From: Gluconobacter wancherniae NBRC 103581
GTDB lineage: Bacteria > Pseudomonadota > Alphaproteobacteria > Acetobacterales > Acetobacteraceae
DNA: 64,000 nt
Assembly: GCF_007988885.1 (NCBI RefSeq)
Contig: NZ_BJUZ01000001.1
Coordinates: 372,001 to 436,000 of the forward strand
Reading direction: 5' to 3'
Part shown: piece by piece, positions 34,912 through 44,472 of the stretch
Numbering within the stretch: the first letter of the stretch is position 1
How the letters are laid out: the number at the start of each line of letters is the position of its first letter
Made by a program: the position numbers and the translations under genes
The notes under the pieces: model-generated
Databases searched by the model: none
The model's input: the letters and a program-made list of their open reading frames with translations, nothing else
What the model was told of the DNA's origin: nothing

Positions 34912-36630
34912 ATGCTTGAAGCTGTAAGACTCGTTATCTGGGATCTTGACGAAACGTTTTGGTCTGGGACGCTGGTCGAAGGCGGCTTAAATGAAAATAT
35001 TCATTACGCAGAGACTGTAAAAGAGTTGAGCAAGCGTGGAATTATGAATTCCATATGCTCAAAAAATGATTTTTCGTCCGCACGTGAAATTTTAGAACGG
35101 TTAGGGGTTTGGGATTTTTTTATTTTTCCAAGTATCAACTGGAGTTCTAAAGGTGAGCGGGTTCAAGGGATAGTTGATGGGGTTAAATTACGTCCAGAAA
35201 CGATTATGTTTATTGATGATAACCCAATGAACTTACGAGAAGTTTTAAGTGTAGTTCCTAATATTCAAATTGAAAATGAGAAATTTATTCCACGTTTGTT
35301 AAGTGATCCGCGGTTCGTGGGAAAAAATGACAATCAGCTAAAACGTCTCGCTGATTACAAGATTTTGGAGGCAAAAAACGAGGTTCTTGAATCGCGTGGA
35401 GGAGATAGTCATGCTTTTTTGCGCGATAGTGGTATAACAGTTGAGTTGGATTATGATATCGAGAATAATCTTCCACGGGTAATTGAGATTATTAATAGAA
35501 CAAATCAACTAAATTTTACTAAAAATAGATTATCTGACGATACTCATGAAGCGGAAAAACAAATACGGGAAGAGATTTCACATTATGATCGCCATGCTGC
35601 GCTTGTGCGTGTTCGAGACCGTTTTGGTGATTACGGATATGTCGGATTTTTTCTTCAGGCTCGTGGCGCTGGATACAATAATTTAAAGCATTTCTGTTTT
35701 TCATGCCGAACATTGGGTATGTATATTGAAAAATGGATTTATGATTATCTTGGTGATCCGGACGTAAATGTTATCGGAGACGTTTTGACGGATCTTTCTG
35801 ACGCAACAATTATTCCAGATTGGATTTCGATATATCAACCTGACCTTTCAGAGGTCGAAGCCCTTAAAGGTACGGGCGGGACAATTTTACTCTGTGGTGG
35901 CTGTGATCTGGATGCAGTTTCACATTATGTGAAAGCAACTTTTAGCCGCACTGCTCTTTTTGCAAACACTATGCGGCTGGGCGCTGAAATCCGGCGCGAT
36001 CATTCCTCAATGCTTAGGCGCGCATTTGAAGGGCTTCATGACGACGACGGCCTCTTTCTGCGCCAGTTGGGATATTCCACTGAGGATTCTGCCCTAGGCA
36101 TCCTACCGAGTGATGTGGATGTTGCTGTTCTAAGCTTCTGGGCTGACATGTTCTATCCGCTCTATGAAGTCGTGCGGAGGGGATACCGTATGCCGTACGC
36201 GCCCCTATTGGGGTGTGGACACACAAATATTGAAGATATTTATGAAATAGATTTGTGGAATAGGGGGGCTGTTCCGGAGAATATTGAAATATTTCGATTT
36301 GCTAAAGCGAATTTAAAATACCTAAGTGTCATCGATAAGGAAGAATTCCAGGATAATGTCCGTACAATATTGGGATATTTCCGGCCTGATGCACGTATTT
36401 TTTTAATGAATGCGTTGCAGCAGGTTCCTAAGGATTTTGAGTGGACTAGAGCCAGGCATTATCAATTAAATGAATGGCAGGCTGAGATTGCACAGGAATT
36501 TCCAAATGTCGTGCTCGTCAATGTAGATGAATTTATGTCGCGCCCCGAAGATGCTGTTTCATCGACACATTTTGTGAGGGATTTCTACAGACAAGTCGGC
36601 CTTCATCTCTGCAGTGCTGCACTTGAATAA
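34912..36630 (+). CDS. FkbH-family HAD-IIIC phosphatase with extra C-terminal domain
   Basis: A 572 aa protein. The N-terminal HAD-IIIC domain (about 5-130) has VIWDLDETFWSGTL with nucleophile D11 and D13, and MFIDDNPMNLREV for Mg. A GNAT-like region (about 160-300) shows NRTNQLNFTKNRL and RDRFGDYGYVGFF. The last ~260 residues (TILLCGGCDLDAVSHYV to SSTHFVRDFYRQVGLHL) suggest an SGNH-like domain, which in FkbH relatives usually comes first. Such proteins load glyceryl or acyl groups or modify sugars. No carrier protein or polyketide gene is near. AT-rich, probably acquired. Confidence 0.65.
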   Translation: MLEAVRLVIWDLDETFWSGTLVEGGLNENIHYAETVKELSKRGIMNSICSKNDFSSAREILERLGVWDFFIFPSINWSSKGERVQGIVDGVKLRPETIMFIDDNPMNLREVLSVVPNIQIENEKFIPRLLSDPRFVGKNDNQLKRLADYKILEAKNEVLESRGGDSHAFLRDSGITVELDYDIENNLPRVIEIINRTNQLNFTKNRLSDDTHEAEKQIREEISHYDRHAALVRVRDRFGDYGYVGFFLQARGAGYNNLKHFCFSCRTLGMYIEKWIYDYLGDPDVNVIGDVLTDLSDATIIPDWISIYQPDLSEVEALKGTGGTILLCGGCDLDAVSHYVKATFSRTALFANTMRLGAEIRRDHSSMLRRAFEGLHDDDGLFLRQLGYSTEDSALGILPSDVDVAVLSFWADMFYPLYEVVRRGYRMPYAPLLGCGHTNIEDIYEIDLWNRGAVPENIEIFRFAKANLKYLSVIDKEEFQDNVRTILGYFRPDARIFLMNALQQVPKDFEWTRARHYQLNEWQAEIAQEFPNVVLVNVDEFMSRPEDAVSSTHFVRDFYRQVGLHLCSAALE

Positions 36631-36699
36631 AACTAGAGGCACTCTCTGAAGCCTGTATGGTTACAGTCCCCAGCGAGTGCCCCGTGTAAATCACGTGTT

Positions 36700-37929
36700 C
36701 TATTTTCCGATATCGTTTCGGAAAATTTTGTCTTCCCACTGAATGGCTTTGGCGCCTTCGTAGGCTCTGTGGCGAGCTTCTTCTGGTGTTTGTGCTTTGG
36801 CGCATACCGTCAGAACTCGTCCGCCGGCGGCAACAAGAACGTTGTTGGTCAGCTTGGTCCCTGCGTGGAAAACTGAGACCCCCGGTACGGCCTCTGCGCG
36901 ATCAATGCCTGTGATCCGTCCGCCTGCTTTTGGGGCGTCCGGGTAGCCCTTTGCTGCCAGCACGAGCGATATGGATGCATCATTTGTGAAGGTGGCGCTG
37001 GCGTTGTCCAGTTCGCCTCTAGCAAGCGCTGCCAGGATCGGGAGCAGGTCGCTGTCCAGACGGATCAGCAATGCCTGCGCCTCCGGGTCTCCAAAGCGGA
37101 CATTGTATTCGATGAGCTTGGGCCCTTGATCCGTCAGCATCAGGCCAGCAAAGATGACACCACGGAAAGGGGTTCCACGACGCACCATTTCGGCGAGCAT
37201 GGGCCGCACGGAAATGTCCAGAGCTTTTTCCTGTGCATCGGCATCGAAGTCAGGGGGAGGGGAGATGGCTCCCATTCCGCCAGTATTTGGGCCGGTATCA
37301 CCATCACCAAGTCTTTTGTGGTCACGGGCCGCGCCGATAAGGACCGCTTTTTCGCCCGAGCAGAAGGCGAAAAGAGACACTTCGCTTCCGACGAGGCATT
37401 CCTCGATAACGAGCGGCATACCCAATCTGCGGATTGCGTCCTCTGCTTCGGGAATGCTCTGCGCCACGACCACGCCTTTTCCGCCTGCAAGCCCGTCAGC
37501 TTTAACGACGATCGGCGCTCCCCGAAGGCGAACGAACGCAATTGCCGCGTCTTCGTCTTCGAAGCGTTCCCATCTGGCTGTCGGGATGCCGGCCGCGTCA
37601 GCTACTTCCTTGGTGAAAGCCTTACTGCCTTCAAGAGCTGCTGCGGCTTGTGATGGGCCCGCACAGGGAATGCCAGCCTCGGCGCAGGCATCCGCAAGGC
37701 CCACGACAAGGGGTGCTTCGGGGCCGGGAACGATCAGGTCGATCTTCTTGGCTTTTGCAAATGTAATGAGAGCCGGAACGTCATCGGCTTTGATGTCGAC
37801 AAGTGTTCCGACAGAGGCGATCCCCGGGTTTCCCGGCGCTGCATAGAGCGCCGTCAGCTGGGGCGAGCGCGCCAGACATGTTGCAAGCGCATGTTCGCGC
37901 CCTCCTGAACCGACCAGCAAAACGCGCAT
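36700..37929 (-). CDS. purD: phosphoribosylamine--glycine ligase
   Basis: Second step of purine synthesis: joins phosphoribosylamine and glycine using ATP. The 409 aa ATP-grasp protein begins RVLLVGSGGREHALA and has PGPEAPLVVGLAD, KADGLAGGKGVVVA and EYNVRFGDPEAQ, the GARS signature with metal ligands. I use the ATG at 37929, which has GGAG 6 bp upstream; the longer frame runs into xseA. Divergent from xseA with 61 bp between starts, the usual alphaproteobacterial pairing. Confidence 0.96.
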   Translation of the reverse strand: MRVLLVGSGGREHALATCLARSPQLTALYAAPGNPGIASVGTLVDIKADDVPALITFAKAKKIDLIVPGPEAPLVVGLADACAEAGIPCAGPSQAAAALEGSKAFTKEVADAAGIPTARWERFEDEDAAIAFVRLRGAPIVVKADGLAGGKGVVVAQSIPEAEDAIRRLGMPLVIEECLVGSEVSLFAFCSGEKAVLIGAARDHKRLGDGDTGPNTGGMGAISPPPDFDADAQEKALDISVRPMLAEMVRRGTPFRGVIFAGLMLTDQGPKLIEYNVRFGDPEAQALLIRLDSDLLPILAALARGELDNASATFTNDASISLVLAAKGYPDAPKAGGRITGIDRAEAVPGVSVFHAGTKLTNNVLVAAGGRVLTVCAKAQTPEEARHRAYEGAKAIQWEDKIFRNDIGK

Positions 37930-37990
37930 ACCGCTCTCCATTTTCGTGTCCGGGCTTCGTTTGAGCGCGTGCGTAGCATAGACTGGGCGC

Positions 37991-39481
37991 ATGATGGAGA
38001 GTGATGCCGCATCTGCACGCGGGAATGTGCCGCAATATTCGGTTTCCGAGATCTCTGGGGCGATCAAACGCACTCTGGAGAGTGGATTCGGGCGTGTCCG
38101 TGTTCGGGGGGAGATTACGGAGCTCAAGCGTTACCCGTCAGGACACGTATATCTGTCTCTCAAGGATGAGGGCGGCAAGATTGCGGGGGTGATCTGGCGC
38201 GGGAGCGTTTCGCGGCTGGGTCTGGCACCGGAGAATGGCAACGAAGTCATCGCGACAGGTCGCGTTTCTGCCTATGGCGAGCGGTCGAGCTATCAGCTTG
38301 TCATCGAACGCATGGAGTTTGCCGGCGAGGGGGCGCTCCTCGCGAATATCGAACGCCTCCGTAAGCGGCTTCTTGAAGAGGGATTGTTCGATGGCGACCG
38401 CAAGAAGGATATTCCGTTTCTTCCTACGCTTGTGGGTGTCATCACATCGCGTTCAGGCGCAGTTTTACATGATATTCGCACGACCATAGAGCGACGCTTT
38501 CCGCGTGATGTCCTTTTGTGGCCTGTTGCTGTGCAAGGCGAGGGAGCGGCAGCCCAGATTGCGGCAGCTATTGAAGGAATGTCTGTTCGGGGGCCGCGCC
38601 GCCCGGATGTGTTGATCGTGGCACGTGGTGGCGGCTCCCTTGAAGACCTCATGGCCTTCAATGATGAGCGCGTGCTGCGCGCCGTAGCTGCATGTCCGAT
38701 CCCGTTGATCTCGGCTGTTGGGCATGAGACTGACACGACACTGATCGATCTTGTCTCTGATCGTCGTGCCCCGACTCCTACTGCTGCTGCTGAGATGGCC
38801 GTACCACTTCGATCCGAACTGGTTGCCGATCTCGCGCACCGTACCGCTCGTCTGACGGGCGGTTTGTCACGCATTATGCAGACCGCGAAAGCCAGACTTG
38901 ATCAGGCGGCGTCTAGGCTTCCGGACCTGCCGGGGTTGCTTGATACGGCGAGGATGCGCCTGGATGATCGGGGGCAGCGTCTGGAGCTTGCTTTGCCGGG
39001 GTATGTTTTGCGGCTCAGGGCGATGCTGGATGCTCCTGGGCGATATCTGCCGGGACCCGATCTTATCATTGGACGGCGAAAGGCACGCCTGAGTGCCTTG
39101 GTAATCCCGTCTCCTGAATTGCAGATCGAACGCAAGCGCGCCTTCCTGATTACCGCAGCCCGCGGGCTCGATGGTGCGGTGAACCAGACTGTTCAGCAGC
39201 AGGCACTACGAGTGGAGCGGCAGCGTCTTACACCTGAAACACTATATTCTGCGATCCGTTTGCAGAAAGCGCGGGTAGAGGGGCTGGGCGCCCATCTGGA
39301 GGCCGTCTCGCCGCAGGCCGTACTCAGGCGCGGCTATGCGCTGGTGCAGGATGCGAATGGTCGCCCCGTAACCCGTGCTGATGCAAGGCCGCCAAATGGA
39401 CGCGTTGTGCTGTCCTTTGCCGATGGAGAGCGAGGTGCAAGACTCGATCCCCTCACGTCTCAGGGCGATCTTGGGTTATGA
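37991..39481 (+). CDS. xseA: exodeoxyribonuclease VII large subunit
   Basis: Catalytic subunit of the single-strand exonuclease ExoVII, 496 aa. The OB-fold (about 15-110: RVRVRGEITELKRYPSGHVYL) is followed by the catalytic region VARGGGSLEDLMAFNDERVLRA and ISAVGHETDTTLIDLVSDRRAPTPTAAAE, then a long helical coiled-coil region. xseB is not in the window. Its stop overlaps an in-frame ATG of the following lipoprotein gene. Confidence 0.96.
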   Translation: MMESDAASARGNVPQYSVSEISGAIKRTLESGFGRVRVRGEITELKRYPSGHVYLSLKDEGGKIAGVIWRGSVSRLGLAPENGNEVIATGRVSAYGERSSYQLVIERMEFAGEGALLANIERLRKRLLEEGLFDGDRKKDIPFLPTLVGVITSRSGAVLHDIRTTIERRFPRDVLLWPVAVQGEGAAAQIAAAIEGMSVRGPRRPDVLIVARGGGSLEDLMAFNDERVLRAVAACPIPLISAVGHETDTTLIDLVSDRRAPTPTAAAEMAVPLRSELVADLAHRTARLTGGLSRIMQTAKARLDQAASRLPDLPGLLDTARMRLDDRGQRLELALPGYVLRLRAMLDAPGRYLPGPDLIIGRRKARLSALVIPSPELQIERKRAFLITAARGLDGAVNQTVQQQALRVERQRLTPETLYSAIRLQKARVEGLGAHLEAVSPQAVLRRGYALVQDANGRPVTRADARPPNGRVVLSFADGERGARLDPLTSQGDLGL

Positions 39482-39519
39482 AATCTTTTCGTCTTTTCGA
39501 TCTGTCTACCGGAGTCTGC

Positions 39520-39876
39520 ATGCGTCCGATCTGGCTGAGCCTTGCTATCCTTCCGCTTCTTGCGGCGTGTTCCGACCAGCCTGCTGCACCGCCGCAGCAG
39601 GCCCAGGGAGCGCATCCTAAAATCCCGCCACAGGATTTCGCGCCTGGTCTTGCGGAAGATACTGCGGCGCCGGAAGAAAAAAAGCTCCTGAATGATCCTT
39701 CAGCTCCGGCAAACACACCGCTCTGTGGAAGTGCGCTTCGTGAAGCAATGCAGACGGGCGCCGTGGTTTACACCCAAAGTCTGGCCACGTCTGGAACCTG
39801 CCCTCGGAACGCCTGCTTTGACCCGTTAACGGGCACTTTCATTGCGGCAAACGGCAATCGCAGCGTCTGTCGCTGA
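39520..39876 (+). CDS. small cysteine-containing lipoprotein
   Basis: A 118 aa lipoprotein of unknown role. The signal MRPIWLSLAILPLLAAC ends in the lipobox LAAC. A Pro/Ala/Gln-rich linker follows, then a compact C-terminal part with four Cys (PLCGSALREAMQTGAVVY, GTCPRNACFDP, RSVCR) that could form two disulphides. An earlier ATG at 39478 overlaps the xseA stop, but CGGAG before 39520 supports the shorter form. Confidence 0.75.
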   Translation: MRPIWLSLAILPLLAACSDQPAAPPQQAQGAHPKIPPQDFAPGLAEDTAAPEEKKLLNDPSAPANTPLCGSALREAMQTGAVVYTQSLATSGTCPRNACFDPLTGTFIAANGNRSVCR

Positions 39877-39999
39877 TCGTCTGTTGAATTATTAGTCGTG
39901 CTGTAACGGGTTGCTGTTCTTCGTGCCTTCAGCGTTCTTGCTGGATGATGTCCAAGTCTGATGCACCGTGGGCTGAATTTAGAATAAACTGAATTGATA

Positions 40000-40034
40000 A
40001 AAAAAGCCGACCGGAATGATCCGGCCGGCTTTTT
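40000..40034. terminator. bidirectional terminator between lipoprotein gene and rne
   Basis: GCCGACCGG (40006-40014) pairs with CCGGCCGGC (40021-40029) with one A-C mismatch, flanked by A-run on the left and T-run on the right, so it works on both strands for the two convergent genes. Confidence 0.9.
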
Positions 40035-40057
40035 GGTGCCCGATATGGCAGCGAAGG

Positions 40058-42877
40058 TTAGCGGTTCCACCAACCTACGCGACGCTTTGCGGGAGCAGCT
40101 TCATCAACATTGATGGGCTGGATGACATTACCATCATCAGCGGCATCTGTTGCCTTAGCCTTGTCAGCAGCACGCGGGCGGCGCCCACGCGTTTTCTTGA
40201 CCGGCTTTTCCTCTGTAGCTTCGGCTACAACTGGCTCAGCAACAGCTTCGACTGGCGCAGTTTCTTCCGTCGTTGCAGGCGCAGCAGCCTTTGTGCTGCG
40301 GCGTGGACGACGCGCCGGCTTTGCTGGAGCGTCCTCGACAGGCGTCTCGACCGTGGCTGGCTCAGAAACCGGGGCTTCAACGGCCTTGGCGATCTCGGGC
40401 TCTGCCGGACGTACCTTGCGGGGGCGACCACGCTTTGGCTTCGGAGGGGCTTCTTCGGAGACCATGGCTTCGACAACTGCTTCGATGGCCTCGTCCACGA
40501 CAGGCGCTGAGGTGATCAGCGACTGCTCGGCTTTTACCGCCTTTGCTGCAGCCTTGAGCGGCGCCGGAACCTGATTCAGTTCAGCCTGCTCAATGACATC
40601 AAAGATGTCGAAGCTACCGCCGAACGGATCTGCTGGTGTCGGACCGTTATAAGCACGCTGCGGTGCCTCACGACGTTCCTGGCGAGGGGGCTGTGCCGGA
40701 CGGTTGCTATTATTGTAGCGATCCGGACGACGGTTGCGGTTCTGCTCTACGGGGGCAGATGCAGGTTCCGGAGTGGCTGCCACGACTTCGTTTTCGACAG
40801 TTACGCCTTCCTCGGCATCCGTGTCGCGTTGTGCACGCTTGAAACGTGTCCGGCGACGTCCTGGGATGAGGCCGGTTTCGGAGGTTTCACCATCAGCTTC
40901 CGGTGCCGTAGCGTTGCTGGAAACTTCTGGTTGTTCCGAAGCGATCTCATGCTCACCAGACACTGCCGTATCGTTCTGCTCATGATCACGACGACCACCG
41001 CGACGACGACGACGACGACGGCGACGGCCATTCCCATTTTCTTCCTCGGTAGCTGTCTGCTCCGATGTGAACTGGTTAGCGGCGGGCTCGGCGACGTCCT
41101 GCTCCATGATCTCAACTGGCGCGGCGAGTGGGGCCACGTCTTCGATGATCTCGATGGCTCGGACGTTTTCTGGTGTGCGAACCGGCGCTGGCGTCTGTGG
41201 GCTCAGGCGCTCGATGCGGAGTTCGGAGTGCGGCAGGTTGTCGTCAGCACGGAAGATGACCTGCATGCGATGACGTTGTTCAATCTCGGCAAGCCAGGAA
41301 CGCTTGTTGTTGAGAATGTAAAGCGCGATTCCTGAAGCGACATGCACCTCGATCTCGGCGGCACGCTGTTTTGCACCTTCTTCATCGACGGCGCGCAGAA
41401 CGTGCAGTGCAGTGCTCTCGGTTCCGCGGACAAAGCCAGTGCCCTGACAGTGTGGGCAAGGTGTAAGAACTGCTTCGGAGATTGATGGACGCAGGCGCTG
41501 GCGCGACATTTCGAGAAGGCCGAAATGCGAGATGTGGCCAACCTGGATACGCGCACGATCCGAGCGCAGCGCGTCCTTGAGGCGCTTTTCAACCTGTGCG
41601 TTGTGACGGCGGCTTTCCATGTCGATGAAATCGATCACGACAAGACCTGCGAGGTCACGCAGACGCAGCTGGCGTGCGACTTCTTCGGCAGCTTCGAGGT
41701 TTGTGCGCAGGGCCGTCTCTTCGATGTTGCGCTGCGCGGTGGACTTGCCGGAGTTTACATCAATGGCAACCAGAGCTTCGGTCTGGTTGATGACCAGATA
41801 GCCACCAGATCTGAGCTGTGCTGTCGGCGAGAACATCGCGTCCAGATGGCCTTCGACATTATAGCGTGAGAACAGGCCCTGTCCGCGGTTCTGCCAGAGC
41901 TTAACCTTGTTGGCGTTGTGCGGCATGAGCAGGCGCATGAATTCACGCGCGCTCTTCCATGCCGACTCACCATCAATGGTGATGTCTTCAATGTCCTTGG
42001 AGAACAGATCGCGGATTGCGCGCTTGATGAGGCTTGCTTCTTCATAAACGAGCGCAGGCGCTACGGAAGATAGCGCGTGGCTGCGGATGTCGTCCCAGAG
42101 CTGCAGAAGATATTCGCAATCACGAACGACTTCCGGGCCCGGGCGACCTGCGCCGGCTGTACGAACGATCATTGCCATCGAGCGCGGAAGGTCCAGCTCG
42201 GAAATGATGTCACGTAGACGGCGACGGTCTGAGTCGGAAGTAATCTTGCGGGAGACGCCACCACCACGAAGGGCATTGGGCATCAGGACGCAATAACGAC
42301 CGGCCAGGGAGATGTATGTGGTGAGGGCAGCGCCCTTGTTGCCGCGTTCTTCCTTGACGACCTGCACCAGAATCACCTGACGGCGACGGATGACTTCCTG
42401 GATTTTGTAGTTGCGCAGGAAGCGGGCTGTGCGGCGCGAGGCTGCACCTTCTTCGCCTGTGTCATGCTCGCCACCGACGGTTTCCGGGCTGCGGCGGTCT
42501 TCGTTGTCTGATTCCTCAGTTTCGTCCGAAGGCTGATGCTCGTGGTGGCTGTTGTCTTCGGAAGATTCGTTGCGATGGTCTATCGCCAGTTCTTCTTCCT
42601 GCAGGGCAATCAGCTTTTCGCGGTCTGCAACCGGGATCTGGAAGTAATCCGGATGAATTTCGCTGAAGGCAAGAAAGCCGTGACGGTTGCCGCCATATTC
42701 GACGAAGGCGGCCTGAAGACTCGGCTCTACGCGAATGACTTTGGCAAGGTAAATGTTGCCTTTGAGTTGCTTCTTGGAAGATGTCTCGACGTCGTAATCT
42801 TCGACGCGGTCACCATCCATGACCACTACGCGGGTTTCTTCCGCATGTGTGGTGTCGATGAGCATACGCTTGGTCAT
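40058..42877 (-). CDS. rne: ribonuclease E
   Basis: Endonuclease of mRNA turnover and rRNA/tRNA processing, 939 aa. The S1 domain (about 35-130) is split by the acidic insertion DHRNESSEDNSHHEHQPSDE typical of alphaproteobacteria. The catalytic domain follows, with LVVIDFIDM and the Zn-link CPHCQGTG. The C-terminal ~370 residues are low-complexity with an Arg run (from CGA/CGT repeats at 40999-41030) and PKPKRGRPRKVRP-type basic patches for RNA and degradosome binding. The start at 42877 avoids an eight-residue extension. A long upstream gap could hold the autoregulatory leader. Confidence 0.95.
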   Translation of the reverse strand: MTKRMLIDTTHAEETRVVVMDGDRVEDYDVETSSKKQLKGNIYLAKVIRVEPSLQAAFVEYGGNRHGFLAFSEIHPDYFQIPVADREKLIALQEEELAIDHRNESSEDNSHHEHQPSDETEESDNEDRRSPETVGGEHDTGEEGAASRRTARFLRNYKIQEVIRRRQVILVQVVKEERGNKGAALTTYISLAGRYCVLMPNALRGGGVSRKITSDSDRRRLRDIISELDLPRSMAMIVRTAGAGRPGPEVVRDCEYLLQLWDDIRSHALSSVAPALVYEEASLIKRAIRDLFSKDIEDITIDGESAWKSAREFMRLLMPHNANKVKLWQNRGQGLFSRYNVEGHLDAMFSPTAQLRSGGYLVINQTEALVAIDVNSGKSTAQRNIEETALRTNLEAAEEVARQLRLRDLAGLVVIDFIDMESRRHNAQVEKRLKDALRSDRARIQVGHISHFGLLEMSRQRLRPSISEAVLTPCPHCQGTGFVRGTESTALHVLRAVDEEGAKQRAAEIEVHVASGIALYILNNKRSWLAEIEQRHRMQVIFRADDNLPHSELRIERLSPQTPAPVRTPENVRAIEIIEDVAPLAAPVEIMEQDVAEPAANQFTSEQTATEEENGNGRRRRRRRRRGGRRDHEQNDTAVSGEHEIASEQPEVSSNATAPEADGETSETGLIPGRRRTRFKRAQRDTDAEEGVTVENEVVAATPEPASAPVEQNRNRRPDRYNNSNRPAQPPRQERREAPQRAYNGPTPADPFGGSFDIFDVIEQAELNQVPAPLKAAAKAVKAEQSLITSAPVVDEAIEAVVEAMVSEEAPPKPKRGRPRKVRPAEPEIAKAVEAPVSEPATVETPVEDAPAKPARRPRRSTKAAAPATTEETAPVEAVAEPVVAEATEEKPVKKTRGRRPRAADKAKATDAADDGNVIQPINVDEAAPAKRRVGWWNR

Positions 42878-43432
42878 GAAATAATGAACTCCACGGCGCA
42901 TCCGTGCGGCATTTTCTGCGGGACGGGGCGCGAAATTTTATAGGGAGCAGAGGACCGTGCAGGCGGAATGCGCAGCGGCGAGACATGTTCTGTCCCGTGT
43001 TTCTGCGGCTCCAGACTGCAATCATGTCTAATGACATTCGGCCCCTGAGTTATGTGATCCGGACCTTGCGAGGGGCCGGATTGAAAAACATGGCCAGCAC
43101 AGCGTTGGAACGCGGCCGGGCAAGTCGGACTGTGCCGGAGCATCCCGATCAGGACCCGCTGCGATATTTACGTCGCACACGCGTCAAACGATGGGTCGTC
43201 ACGGCTCGGAAAGTGGAGGCGGGAAGGATGTGTGCGAAGGATTGGCTGCACACAGATCGGGTCGCACTCTCAGGTCCCTTGAACACAAGGATGGCGGAAA
43301 TATCAGGTCATGGCAAGCAGTGGTTTTCTGCGGATGCCAGCCTGCGGGTTGCCATGTTTAAGACACGGTTCCATCCTATGCATAACAGCTGGCATAATAG
43401 CCGTGTCTGATTAATGTGGGGACGCAGGGTCA
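42878..43432. other. rne leader / intergenic region
   Basis: 555 bp between divergent rne and the amidase gene with no supported gene. On the minus strand, CCCTATAAAATTTC (42934-42947) offers a TATAAA box about 60 bp from the rne ATG. Plus-strand frame 42904-43410 is open but its residues resemble no family and it overlaps the rne promoter. A long leader for RNase E autoregulation is plausible. Confidence 0.5.
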
Positions 43433-44284
43433 ATGCTGACGCGACGCAGTGTGGTTGGTGGAGTTTCCGGCCTTTCGGCGCTGCTCCCGGCAGAGGCGCT
43501 GGCCCATAGGCTTGCGCCACATTCCCATACAATATCGCCTGCCCGAAAAAAGCTCTCTGCACCTGTAGTCCATAGAGGTGCAGCGCCACTCAAGCCATTG
43601 GTCATGCTTGATCCGGGGCATGGGGGAAAAGACCCAGGTGCAATCGGTGTTTCAGGAACTTATGAGAAGCATATAGCGGAAGCTGCGGCGAGTGAGCTTC
43701 AGCGTCAGCTTCTTGCTTCAGGTCGGTATCGCGTTGCTCTTACGCGTTCTGAAGACCGTTTCATTCCGCTTGAGGGGCGGGTTGAGATGGCACAGAATCA
43801 TCAGGCACATCTTTTTATATCCATGCACGCTGATGCCTTGCATGACCGGGATGTGCGTGGTGCGAGTGTCTACACCCTTTCAAGCGGTGCTTCTGATGCG
43901 CAGACCGAGTCACTGGCGCGACGGGAAAATAGCGCGGACAGGTTCGCCGGCCCCGCGTTTCATGGCATGTCACCGGATGTGCAGCAGATACTCTCAAGTC
44001 TTGTTTCCGAAGAAACGCGTCGGGGCTCTGCACATATGGCATCGAGTGTGGTGGGTGCATTCCGCAGTCGTATCGGTCTGTTGACGCATCCGTCACGGCA
44101 TGCGGCTTTCGTCGTACTGAAATCTTCCGAAATTCCGTCCGTATTGGTTGAAATGGGTTTTATGTCCAACCGTCTGGATGAGGCCGCGCTTCGGCAGGCA
44201 GTGCATCGAACGCAGGTGGCCAGTGCGATGAAATCCGCAGTTGACCGTTACTTTGCCACTCAACCAGCAACAATGACGGGCTGA
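43433..44284 (+). CDS. amiC: N-acetylmuramoyl-L-alanine amidase (Amidase_3)
   Basis: Periplasmic zinc amidase that cuts the stem peptide from peptidoglycan during cell separation, 283 aa. N-terminal signal LTRRSVVGGVSGLSALLPAEALA, with a twin-arginine look. The catalytic domain (about 58-275) has MLDPGHGGKDPGA (Zn His), YEKHIAEAA (Zn Glu), FISMHADA (Zn His) and SVLVEMGFMSN (catalytic Glu). No AMIN domain precedes it, unlike E. coli AmiC, so the symbol is approximate. Confidence 0.88.
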   Translation: MLTRRSVVGGVSGLSALLPAEALAHRLAPHSHTISPARKKLSAPVVHRGAAPLKPLVMLDPGHGGKDPGAIGVSGTYEKHIAEAAASELQRQLLASGRYRVALTRSEDRFIPLEGRVEMAQNHQAHLFISMHADALHDRDVRGASVYTLSSGASDAQTESLARRENSADRFAGPAFHGMSPDVQQILSSLVSEETRRGSAHMASSVVGAFRSRIGLLTHPSRHAAFVVLKSSEIPSVLVEMGFMSNRLDEAALRQAVHRTQVASAMKSAVDRYFATQPATMTG

Positions 44285-44359
44285 CCAGCGTTTTTTGCAT
44301 CCATATTTATGGAATGCGCGGGTTGCTTTGTGCGCAAGAATCAGACATTTTCCCGCCCT

Positions 44360-44404
44360 ATGACGTTCTTTCAGGTCCTCTCGCTTCGACTTATTAGCCC
44401 CTGA
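44360..44404 (+). CDS. leuL: leucine leader peptide
   Basis: A 14-residue frame, MTFFQVLSLRLISP, with three Leu codons (CTC, CTT, CTT) in seven positions, ends in TGA at 44402-44404, 85 bp before the leuA ATG. Its stop codon falls inside the first arm of a mutually exclusive hairpin pair. Position, length and content match amino-acid-biosynthesis attenuators. Not confirmed by comparison. Confidence 0.6.
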   Translation: MTFFQVLSLRLISP

Positions 44405-44472
44405 ACGCCTCCTTATTGGCGGGCAGCGCTCCGTTGCGTTCAGGGGATGACAGACTAACATTTACCCTGAAC
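44398..44472 (+). promoter_or_regulatory. candidate leuA attenuator, alternative hairpins
   Basis: Arm 1 CCCCTGAACG (44398-44407) pairs with arm 2 CGTTCAGGGG (44437-44446). Arm 2 can instead pair with arm 3 CCCTGAAC (44465-44472), which lies 17 bp before the leuA start. A small hairpin CGCC/GGCG sits in the first loop. A ribosome stalled at the leucine codons would cover arm 1 and favour 2:3. Neither stem is followed by a T-run, so control may be translational or rho-dependent. Confidence 0.6.

Noticed and set aside
40999-41030. CGA-type tandem triplets, considered as a repeat locus
   Set aside because: They encode the arginine run of RNase E in frame and are explained by coding sequence.
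42904-43410. Plus-strand open frame of 168 codons upstream of the amidase
   Set aside because: No family resemblance, no ribosome site, and it overlaps the rne promoter and start; likely chance in GC-rich DNA.
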